From contig NZ_DATDMY010000077.1 of NCBI RefSeq assembly GCF_036518555.1, positions 1 through 27,853 on the forward strand: 27,853 nt of DNA, given 5' to 3'. Origin of the DNA: Dokdonella_A sp036518555. GTDB lineage: Bacteria; Pseudomonadota; Gammaproteobacteria; Xanthomonadales; Rhodanobacteraceae. Made by a program: the position numbers and the translations under genes. How positions within the stretch are numbered: the stretch's first letter is position 1; every line of letters begins with the position of its first letter. Positions 7,821 to 14,088 of the stretch are shown here, piece after piece. The notes under the pieces were generated by a model. The model made no database searches, was not told the origin of the DNA, and worked only from the letters and a program-made list of their open reading frames with translations.

Positions 7821-8714
7821 ATGATATTCCGGTTGGCCGGCGTTCTCGTGATGCTGGTGGGCATGGTTTGCGCGAATGCGAGGCCATCGCTCGATTTCGC
7901 GAAGGCACATGCCGAGTTGACGAAGATCTCCTTCGAGAATATCCCGCCGGACGATCGCAATCGGCGGATGGAGGCGGTGCTGCGGCCGATCCGGATCGAC
8001 GTGGAGAACGTCGGTCTCGCGCGGTTGGACGATTCAGACCTCGAGGCGCTGTTCGACGTCGATAGTCTCGTCGGTTTCTATTCCCTCAATCCACGTCACG
8101 CCGAGGCCATGCGCGCCGCAGTCGATGAAATGGTGCGCCGCAAGATCGATGTGAGCGAGCAGCGGCGCGCCCTGCTCAAGATCTATATCGCCAATCGGAT
8201 GCTCGACGAAGCGGGCAAGTACTCCGAGCAGATCGGCGACGGCGCGGAAAGGCTGCCTCGTTTCGAGGACGATGCGTTCACCGGCACATCGCAACCAACG
8301 CTCTGGTACCTGTCCGGGGACGCTTCGAGCGTATTGCGTTACAGCTTCCCACTCCGGGAGGGCGTCAGGGTCGTGGTGACGGCGCATCCCTGGTGTCCGT
8401 TTTCGCGCAACGCCGCGAGGGACATTGAGGGCGATCCGAAGCTGTCCGCGTTGATGGCTCGCTACGCGGTCTGGGTGGTTCCACAGCACCCGATGCCGAA
8501 CTTCGGCGACGTCGCGAAGTGGAATGCGCAGCACCCGGACTTGCACATGAGGATCGCGTATCAGGCTGACGAGTGGCGCGACATCGCCAATTGGGCGACT
8601 CCGGTGTTCTACGTCTTCAAGGACGGCCGCCTGATGGCGACGGTGACGGGTTGGCAGGATGCTAAGCAGTTGGAAAAGCTGCGTGAAGCATTGCGTGCTG
8701 CCGGTGTCGAGTAG
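7821..8714 (+). CDS. Exported thioredoxin-fold protein with single-Cys CPFS site
   Basis: 297 residues from the ATG at 7821, with GGAG nine bases upstream. An in-frame ATG at 7806 would only lengthen the signal peptide. Residues 1-20 are a signal peptide (IFRLAGVLVMLVGMVCANA). Residues 21-180 are mainly helical with no family I recognise. The C-terminal domain has a thioredoxin fold: strand VRVVVTAHPWCPFS (C192-P-F-S195), the cis-Pro motif ATPVFYVFKDG (P261) and a closing helix. CxxS in place of CxxC suggests disulfide binding or isomerisation rather than dithiol oxidation or reduction. GC and codon bias look weaker than in the neighbours (for example ATATATCGCCAAT-type stretches), perhaps a later acquisition. 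No FxxGF[DE] motif is present. Confidence 0.75.
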   Translation: MIFRLAGVLVMLVGMVCANARPSLDFAKAHAELTKISFENIPPDDRNRRMEAVLRPIRIDVENVGLARLDDSDLEALFDVDSLVGFYSLNPRHAEAMRAAVDEMVRRKIDVSEQRRALLKIYIANRMLDEAGKYSEQIGDGAERLPRFEDDAFTGTSQPTLWYLSGDASSVLRYSFPLREGVRVVVTAHPWCPFSRNAARDIEGDPKLSALMARYAVWVVPQHPMPNFGDVAKWNAQHPDLHMRIAYQADEWRDIANWATPVFYVFKDGRLMATVTGWQDAKQLEKLREALRAAGVE

Positions 8715-8912
8715 CCCTGGGCGCGTGCGGGAATGCAGCTCCGAAACGCGCGAACGCCTCAGCATGTTGACATTGAGCTTCGACGCCGCGCCAGGGCTGC
8801 TGCGCTCGCGGCGGACGGAATTGGTGAGTGGGTCGGGAGCGCCCGCGACGCGGAGGCCACGCCGAGTCGCATCGTGGTGACCTCGATCAGGCTGTCATTC
8901 GGGTCGAGCGCA

Positions 8913-8929
8913 GCGGAGCGAAGCTCCGC
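8913..8929. repeat. Perfect inverted repeat within a probable dispersed intergenic element
   Basis: GCGGAGC-GAA-GCTCCGC is a 7-bp stem with a GAA loop, flanked by GTCGAG on the left and GTCGAG on the right (8902-8936). The flanking text, GTCATTCGGGTCGAGCGCAG, is like dispersed intergenic elements in Xanthomonadales genomes, where GTCATTC and GAGCGAAGCG-type words recur. It could also act as a 3'-end stabilising hairpin for the thioredoxin-like transcript. Confidence 0.5.
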
Positions 8930-9019
8930 GGAGTCGAGACACGTCCGGTCCGGTCGTTCCGCCCGGCGCACGGTGCGCAAACCAGGATTCGGATTGCCGA
9001 GATGCCGTTCTCCACGGCT

Positions 9020-9052
9020 GCAAGATGGATTCCCGTTCTTGCGGGGATGACG
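9020..9052. repeat. REP-like element, copy 1
   Basis: The core GGATTCCCG-TTCTT-GCGGGGATGAC matches the common proteobacterial intergenic palindrome whose reverse strand translates as VIPA..GIH. It has a CCCG/CGGG stem. A second, more diverged copy of the same 33-base length is at 11189-11221. Both are at the 3' side of genes, the usual place for REP elements. Confidence 0.7.
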
Positions 9053-9094
9053 AGCCGATGGCATACCGCTCGAGTGCGCCCTGAAACCTCCCGC

Positions 9095-9118
9095 GCGTCC
9101 CGCCGCTCGGTGGGACGC
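9095..9118 (-). terminator. Hairpin terminator candidate for the SnoaL-like gene
   Basis: GCGTCCCGCC-GCTC-GGTGGGACGC forms a 10-bp stem (one G-T pair) with a 4-base loop, directly beside the stop codon at 9119-9121. On the minus strand it is followed by GGGAGGTTTCAG, so the T-run is poor. It is a likely transcript end, but not a textbook Rho-independent terminator. Confidence 0.5.
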
Positions 9119-9565
9119 CTAGCGCGGCACGCGCGTGACTTGCGTGGAGGTCAGGCGCCAGTCGCCATCACGCCGGGCCCAGACGTGTGCGATGCGTATC
9201 CAGCGCTGCTGATGCTTGCCGTCCTGCGTCCAGTGAAGATGGACGACCCCGCCGATCACCGCGCCGTCGTGCCATGCCGTTCGCACGGGTTCGGCCAGCA
9301 CGTACGGATCGATCTTGAAGCCCGGCATGCGGAAATCGGCGATCGCCTGCTGCTTGTTCTCGACCGACGCGTCCGAATTCACGAGCACGTAGTCGTCGGC
9401 GAACAGCCGTTCGAGCGCCGCGGTATCGCCCGCGATCGTCGCCCGGTCGTAGGCTTGCGTCGCACGGGCGAGATCGGCCCGCACGTCGGCAGCGCCCGCG
9501 TCCATCGTCGCGGAAGCGAACGCTGCGGCGAGCCATGCGACGGTGGTGCGGAAGTCGGCGCGCAT
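9119..9565 (-). CDS. Exported SnoaL/NTF2-like (DUF4440-type) small protein
   Basis: 148 residues. A signal peptide of about 1-26 (TTVAWLAAAFASATMDAGA/AD) precedes an NTF2-like cone fold. Helix ATQAYDRATIAGDTAALERLFADDYVLVNSDASV is the usual family start, followed by KQQAIADFR, then strands VHLHWTQDG, WIRIAHVWARRDGDWRLTSTQVTRV. The RIAHVW..RDGDWRL block is characteristic. Members bind small hydrophobic ligands or act as isomerases; no substrate can be inferred. An ATG four codons upstream (9577) is an equal start candidate, and neither has a good ribosome site. The gene ends in a strong hairpin. It follows a glutathione S-transferase gene on the same strand after 122 bases. Confidence 0.8.
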   Translation of the reverse strand: MRADFRTTVAWLAAAFASATMDAGAADVRADLARATQAYDRATIAGDTAALERLFADDYVLVNSDASVENKQQAIADFRMPGFKIDPYVLAEPVRTAWHDGAVIGGVVHLHWTQDGKHQQRWIRIAHVWARRDGDWRLTSTQVTRVPR

Positions 9566-9687
9566 GCGATGGTCCATCGGTCGGAATGGACGCGATTGGA
9601 GGCCGCCCGCGACACGTGGACAAGGGCCGCTCGTCGCGCGGCGGACCCGACCAATTCGCGGCGTGCGGGTTCGAGTGCAGGCGTCGG

Positions 9688-10356
9688 TCAGTGCCGTGGT
9701 GCTTCGTCTCGGAGCGAGTTCGTGAACACCGCGAGCTGCGCCGCGAACGCGCGCTGGAATGCGGGGCGCGCTTCGCCACGCGCGACGTAGGCGGCGAGGT
9801 TCGGGAATGCGTCGAGCAAGCCCGACGACGTCACGCGCATGAGCACGCCGATCATGAGCAGGTCGCCCGCACTGAACGCGCCGTCGAGCCAGTCGGCGTC
9901 GCCGAGGCGCGCGGACAGTTCGCGCAGCCGCCGTCGGATGCGCTCGAGCACGAGCGGCAGGCGTTCCGCGCTCCAGGACTTGTCGCCTTCGGCGAACTTC
10001 GCGACTTGGAGATCGAGGATCGGCGGTTCGATCGTGTTGACCGCGGCGAGCATCCACGCGACCGCTCGCGCGCGGGCACTCGCGTCATCGGGTAGCAGGC
10101 CCGCATGGCGCTGCGCGAGGTGCAGGATGATCGCGCCCGATTCGAACAGGGCGAGATCGCCTTCCTCGTAGGTCGGGATCTGGCCGAACGGATGCAGCGC
10201 GAGGTGCGCGGGCTGCTTCATTTCGGTGAACGACACGAGGCGGACGTCGTACGCCTGGCCGACTTCCTCGAGCGCCCAACGCACGCGCATGTCGCGCGCG
10301 AGGCCACGGCCGCCGTCGGGCGAGCGTTCGAATGCGGTGATCGTGGGTTTCGTCAT
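9688..10356 (-). CDS. Glutathione S-transferase family protein
   Basis: 222 residues. The N-terminal thioredoxin-like domain (about 1-85) has RWALEEVGQAYDVRLV, the cis-Pro segment FGQIPTYEEGD and the glutathione-site ESGAIILHLAQRH. A helical C-terminal domain follows, with VAWMLAAVNTIEPP and the N-cap/hydrophobic staple region FSAGDLLMIGVLMR. The ribosome site GGAAGG lies six bases before the ATG at 10356. Such enzymes conjugate or reduce electrophiles with glutathione in the cytoplasm. The class cannot be fixed, since the catalytic Ser/Cys/Tyr near residues 10-16 is uncertain (SPDGGRG). It lies 120 bases downstream of the VOC-family gene, so co-transcription is possible but not shown. Confidence 0.88.
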   Translation of the reverse strand: MTKPTITAFERSPDGGRGLARDMRVRWALEEVGQAYDVRLVSFTEMKQPAHLALHPFGQIPTYEEGDLALFESGAIILHLAQRHAGLLPDDASARARAVAWMLAAVNTIEPPILDLQVAKFAEGDKSWSAERLPLVLERIRRRLRELSARLGDADWLDGAFSAGDLLMIGVLMRVTSSGLLDAFPNLAAYVARGEARPAFQRAFAAQLAVFTNSLRDEAPRH

Positions 10357-10476
10357 CGGGGACCTTCCAGGTGGCAGCGAATCGGTGCGGGACGTCGGCG
10401 CGTGCGCGATGCACGCGTCGCGGCGACGACGACCCGCGCATCGGCGTTGCCGCCGTCGTCGCGAGAATGCAGCGCG

Positions 10477-10956
10477 TCAGCCGCGCCGCGCGGCCTCGAT
10501 CGCGGCAATGTCGATCTTCGACATCGCCATCATCGCGTCGAACGCGCGCTTGGCCGCCTTGCGGTCGGGGTCGGTGATCGCGGCCATCAGCGCGCGCGGC
10601 GTGATCTGCCACGAGATGCCCCAGCGGTCCTTGCACCAGCCGCACGCGCTCGCCTGGCCGCCGTTGCCGATGATCGCGTTCCAGAGCCGATCGGTCTCCG
10701 CCTGGTCGTCGGTCGCGACCTGGAACGAGAACGCCTCGTCGGGCGTGAATGCGGGACCCCCGTTGAGGCCGATGCAGGGAATGCCCATCACGGTGAATTC
10801 GACCGTGAGGACGTCGCCCTGCTTGCCGTCCGGGTAGTCGCCCGGCGCGTGGTGGACCGCGTCGACGGTCGTGTCCGGAAAGGTGCTGGCGTAGAACGTC
10901 GCTGCGTCGAGCGCGCTACCGTTGTACCAGAGGCAGATCGTGTTCTTGGCGGCCAT
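10477..10956 (-). CDS. VOC superfamily protein, PhnB-like
   Basis: 159 residues from the ATG at 10956, with AGGAGA eight bases upstream. An open frame extends upstream without a ribosome site. The family marks are the start NTICLWYNGSALDAATFYASTFPDT, the middle GDVLTVEFTVMGIPCIGLNGGP.FTPDEAFSF and the late CGWCKDRWGISWQITP, which are the PhnB-type (3-demethylubiquinone methyltransferase-like) signatures of two beta-alpha-beta-beta-beta units. These small proteins are widespread and mostly of unknown substrate; they are not true methyltransferases. It is cytoplasmic, with no signal peptide. Confidence 0.88.
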   Translation of the reverse strand: MAAKNTICLWYNGSALDAATFYASTFPDTTVDAVHHAPGDYPDGKQGDVLTVEFTVMGIPCIGLNGGPAFTPDEAFSFQVATDDQAETDRLWNAIIGNGGQASACGWCKDRWGISWQITPRALMAAITDPDRKAAKRAFDAMMAMSKIDIAAIEAARRG

Positions 10957-11188
10957 CGGGTGTTCTCCTGTGAGGGGCGAGGGTGCCCTGCGTCTACCGC
11001 GACGAATGACGGGCGCGTGAATCGACAAGGCCGCGATATCGGAAGCGCGGGTGTGCGGGGGCACTGCGATGCAAGGCCGGAGCGGCGAAGCGGCGGGGTA
11101 GGGTGTCGTCGCGACGGTGCGTGGCGACGCGGGCTCGGGAGTGCGTAGGGCATGGCGCATTCCCCGCGACGGGCTTCCGTGGACATGG

Positions 11189-11221
11189 GCAGCATGGGTG
11201 CCCGCCTGCGCGTGGATCACG
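11189..11221. repeat. REP-like element, copy 2 (diverged), overlapping a gene end
   Basis: Read on the minus strand it begins CGTGATCCACGCGCAGGCGG and ends CCCATGCTGC. It has the same length as copy 1 and, by eye, roughly two thirds of its bases. The minus-strand frame reads VIHAQAGTH, the hallmark of this repeat. Its first bases contain the TGA stop of the DUF2200 gene. Confidence 0.6.
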
Positions 11222-11585
11222 GCCGGGAAGGGCATTCCTGGCGGAGGATCTCGTCCATCGCCTTGCCTTTCGCGAGCTCGTCGACAAGCTTGTCGAGGAT
11301 GCGGATCTTGCGCATGAGGGGGTCCTGCACGGCTTCGACGCGCACGCCGCAGACGACACCCGTGACCTGCGACGCGTTCGGATGGAGTCGCGGCGCTTCG
11401 GCGAAGAACGTCGCGAGGTCGACGTTGCGCCGGATCTGCCGGTCCAGTGCCGCCTGGTCATAGCCCGTGAGCCAGCCAATGACGCGATCGACGTCGTCCT
11501 TCGTGCGCTGCTTGCGCTCCGCCTTCTGCACATACAGCGGATAGACCCTCGAAAACGCCATCGCGGAGATTCGGTGCCCGGACAT
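11217..11585 (-). CDS. DUF2200 family protein
   Basis: 122 residues. Nearly the whole length matches my recollection of DUF2200: SRVYPLYVQKAERKQRTKDD, VIGWLTGYDQAAL, VDLATFFAEAP, NASQVTGVVCGVRVE and DPLMRKIRILDKLVDELAKGKAM. Function is unknown. It is cytoplasmic, with no membrane segment. The ribosome site AGGGAG lies eight bases before the ATG at 11585. The last residues (ECPSRP) depart from the usual KILRK-like ending, and the stop codon falls within a REP-like element, so the C-terminal tail may be repeat-derived. Confidence 0.88.
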   Translation of the reverse strand: MSGHRISAMAFSRVYPLYVQKAERKQRTKDDVDRVIGWLTGYDQAALDRQIRRNVDLATFFAEAPRLHPNASQVTGVVCGVRVEAVQDPLMRKIRILDKLVDELAKGKAMDEILRQECPSRP

Positions 11586-11756
11586 CGGTCGCGCTCCCTG
11601 GTTTCAGGTCGATGCGCGACTTCCGTCGTCGCGCATCGTGCGATTGCCTGACGACGGCGGCCGCGCTTCGACGCCTGACTCCCGCGCCTCGCGCGCGCGC
11701 CAGACGGGTGAGGGCCGACGAAACGCGGTGCGCGCGTCTCCCGATGACGTGGGCGG

Positions 11757-13052
11757 TCACAGCTGCGACGACAGCCACGATGCGAGCGCCTCGTACGCGC
11801 GCTCCCTGAGGCCGCGCGCCTGCCATTTCGCGAGCGTGTATGGTTCGCTGCGCGCGCGGTCCTGCTCGAACAGTTCCTCCTGGCGCGCGGCGAACGTGGG
11901 GTCGAACACGTTGAGGCTCGCCTCGTCATTGAGCCGGAACGAGCGTTCGTCGAAATTGGTCGAGCCGACCGAGGTGAAGTAGCCATCGACGACGAGCACC
12001 TTGCAGTGGAACATCGTCGGCTGGAACTCGTGGATCGTCACCCCGGCCGTGAGCAGCATGCCCCACTGATTGCGCGAGGCGTAGCGCGTGACCTTCGCAT
12101 CGTTCACGGGGCCGGGCACGATCACCTCGACGCGCACGCCGCGCCGGCGCGCCTGCAGCAGCGCCTCGACGGTGCGGTCGTCCGGGATGAAGTAGGCGGC
12201 CTCGAGCAGGATCGAGCGTTCGGCCGCCGCGATCGCGAGCAGGTACATGATCTCCATGTTCTCGCTGCCGCCCGCGGGCGAACTGAGGAACATCTGCGCA
12301 TCGACGCCGGGGTCGAGCGGCTCGATCGCGGGGAAGTAGCGCGGCTCGTGGTCGACCTCGCCGGTCACCTTGATCCAGTTGTCCTCGAACGCGGCCTGCA
12401 TCTGCGCAACGACGGGCCCTTCGACGCGGAAATGCGTGTCGCGCCAGTGCGAGGGGTCCTGTGCGTGACCGGTCCACTCGTCGGCGATGCCGACGCCGCC
12501 GGTGAAGGCGACGCGACCGTCGACGACGAGGAGCTTGCGGTGCGTGCGGTTGTTGAGCCGCGCGAGCGTGTACCAGCGCAGCGGGTGGTAGATCTCGACG
12601 CGTGCACCCGCGTCGCGCATGAGGTCGAGCGCCTCGTCGTCCATGCTCTGGCTGCCGACCCAGTCGATGAGGACATGCGCCTCGACCCCGGCTTTTGCGC
12701 GTTCCGCGATCGCGCGCGCGAACGTGCGCCCGGTTTCGCCGGACCAGTATATGTAGGTTTCGAACTCGATCGTGTGCTCGGCCGTGCGGATCGCGCCGAG
12801 CATCGCGGGGAAGATCTCGTCGCCGTTGACGAGCGTCCCGACGCGGTTGCCCGACACGATCGGTGGGCCGAGCAGCGAGCCGACGACGCGCTCGAACACC
12901 GGGTCGCGCACGCCGTACGCATGCGTCGGCGTCGCGAGGACGTGCTTCTCCGACCCGACGAAGTTGAGGCCGATGACGACGACGAGAAACGTGGCCACGA
13001 CCGCGCCGACGACGGTCTTCCATGACGGACGTTTCCAGGTCGCGCGCTTCAT
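11757..13052 (-). CDS. Phospholipase D / cardiolipin synthase-like protein, membrane-anchored
   Basis: 431 residues. One transmembrane segment lies near residues 13-32 (TVVGAVVATFLVVVIGLNF). Two PLD half-sites follow: H171-x-K173-x4-D178 in THRKLLVVDG and H349-x-K351-x4-D356 in FHCKVLVVDG. Each is followed by the expected GG or GSTNFDERS element. FETYIYWSGETGR, near residue 97, is typical of cardiolipin synthases (Cls). Bacterial Cls condenses two phosphatidylglycerols, or PG with PE, at the inner membrane. ClsA has two N-terminal transmembrane segments and ClsB none; this one has a single segment, so the subgroup is unclear. The last part (AYEALASWLSSQL) is also Cls-like. It starts the minus-strand block and is divergent from the DUF2238 gene. 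Confidence 0.88.
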   Translation of the reverse strand: MKRATWKRPSWKTVVGAVVATFLVVVIGLNFVGSEKHVLATPTHAYGVRDPVFERVVGSLLGPPIVSGNRVGTLVNGDEIFPAMLGAIRTAEHTIEFETYIYWSGETGRTFARAIAERAKAGVEAHVLIDWVGSQSMDDEALDLMRDAGARVEIYHPLRWYTLARLNNRTHRKLLVVDGRVAFTGGVGIADEWTGHAQDPSHWRDTHFRVEGPVVAQMQAAFEDNWIKVTGEVDHEPRYFPAIEPLDPGVDAQMFLSSPAGGSENMEIMYLLAIAAAERSILLEAAYFIPDDRTVEALLQARRRGVRVEVIVPGPVNDAKVTRYASRNQWGMLLTAGVTIHEFQPTMFHCKVLVVDGYFTSVGSTNFDERSFRLNDEASLNVFDPTFAARQEELFEQDRARSEPYTLAKWQARGLRERAYEALASWLSSQL

Positions 13053-13401
13053 GATCGAGGGATCGCCTCCACGGGTCGTTCCATCGATCGTGATTCATCG
13101 AGGGCAACGACGTGTGAACGAAAGCCGGCGACGTCCGGTGCTGGAGGATGCGACCGCGCCGTCCGCCCCTGGGCCGATGCCCGCAGGGCCGGACGCGTGA
13201 TGCTTGCGTCGAAGCGTCGTCGTGGTCCATCGTGTGCGGAATGCCCGCATCCGTCGCGACTGCGCCAGCCACGATTGCCGAGCCTGCGGGCGCTCGCGCG
13301 GCCCGCCGTCCCGCGGCGTGCGGCGGCCCGGCGTCCTCGGCGCCGCCGTCCGCAACGGATCGACGCATGTTCGTGCGGCGGGTACGACGGAGCTCCGTGT
13401 G
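13053..13401. other. 349-base divergent intergenic region, no gene recognised
   Basis: It must hold promoters for the PLD-like gene (minus) and the DUF2238 gene (plus). Open frames run through it on both strands, but their composition (Arg/Ala/Pro-rich) is that of noncoding GC-rich DNA. I see no FNR box, no REP element and no convincing hairpin. Confidence 0.6.
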
Positions 13402-14055
13402 ATGAAACCCGCATCGTGGCGGTACCCGCTGCTGCTGCTCGTCGCGTTCGCGTTCGTCTGGACCGTGCTCGCGGTCGCACCGTGGTATCGGCAGGATTGG
13501 CTGCTCGAAAACGTCTGCGTGTTCCTCGCCGTGCCGCTGTTCGTCGCGACCGCGCACCGGTTGCGGTTCTCGAATGCGGCGTACACGCTGCTGTTCGTAT
13601 TCCTGTGCCTGCACGAGATCGGCGCGCACTACACGTATTCGCAGGTGCCGTACGACGCCTGGATCCGTGCCGCGAGCGGACACTCGCTCGACGCCGGGCT
13701 CGGATTCCGGCGCAACCATTACGACCGGCTCGTGCACTTCCTGTTCGGCTTCCTGCTGCTGCCGCTCGCGGTCGAGCTCTTCCGCGCGCGTGCGCCGGCG
13801 CGCGGCGTGTGGATGTTCCTCATGCCGGTGCTGTTCGTCGAAGCGCTGTCGGGGTTCTTCGAACTGGTCGAGTGGTTCGCCGCCGTCGTGTTCGGCGGCG
13901 ACCTCGGCCAGGCGTATCTCGGCACGCAGGGCGACGTCTGGGATGCGCAGTCGGACATGCTGCTCGCGCTCGTCGGGGCACTGCTCATGCAGACACTGCT
14001 GTCGCTCGTCGCCGGCGGCACGCGTGCGCCCGGATCCGCCGCGCGCGCGTCTTGA
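13402..14055 (+). CDS. DUF2238 (YjdF-like) integral membrane protein
   Basis: 217 residues from the ATG at 13402, with GGAG nine bases upstream. About six membrane segments are seen: YPLLLLVAFAFVWTVLAV, NVCVFLAVPLFVATA, AAYTLLFVFLCLHEIGAHYTY, LVHFLFGFLLLPLAVELF, GVWMFLMPVLFVEALSGFFELVEWF and DMLLALVGALLMQTLL. The conserved set HEIGAHYTYSQVPYD, NHYDRLVHFLFG, FELVEWFAA and TQGDVWDAQSDM, with membrane-embedded His, Asp and Glu, is the DUF2238 signature. Function is unknown; the conserved polar residues suggest metal or lipid chemistry. It ends 33 bases from the stop of the converging repeat protein. Confidence 0.88.
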   Translation: MKPASWRYPLLLLVAFAFVWTVLAVAPWYRQDWLLENVCVFLAVPLFVATAHRLRFSNAAYTLLFVFLCLHEIGAHYTYSQVPYDAWIRAASGHSLDAGLGFRRNHYDRLVHFLFGFLLLPLAVELFRARAPARGVWMFLMPVLFVEALSGFFELVEWFAAVVFGGDLGQAYLGTQGDVWDAQSDMLLALVGALLMQTLLSLVAGGTRAPGSAARAS

Positions 14056-14088
14056 CGGTGCGCGGGCGGCCGGCGCGTTCCGCGATCG

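Larger units (their letters stand above)
8715..9118. other. 404-base convergent noncoding region with REP-like and hairpin elements
   Basis: It lies between two converging genes, and none of its open frames resembles a protein. It holds a 7-bp GC hairpin (8913-8929) inside a GTCGAG...GTCGAG-flanked block, a REP-like element (9020-9052) and a strong hairpin next to the stop of the gene on the minus strand (9095-9118). These three are listed separately. Confidence 0.7.
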
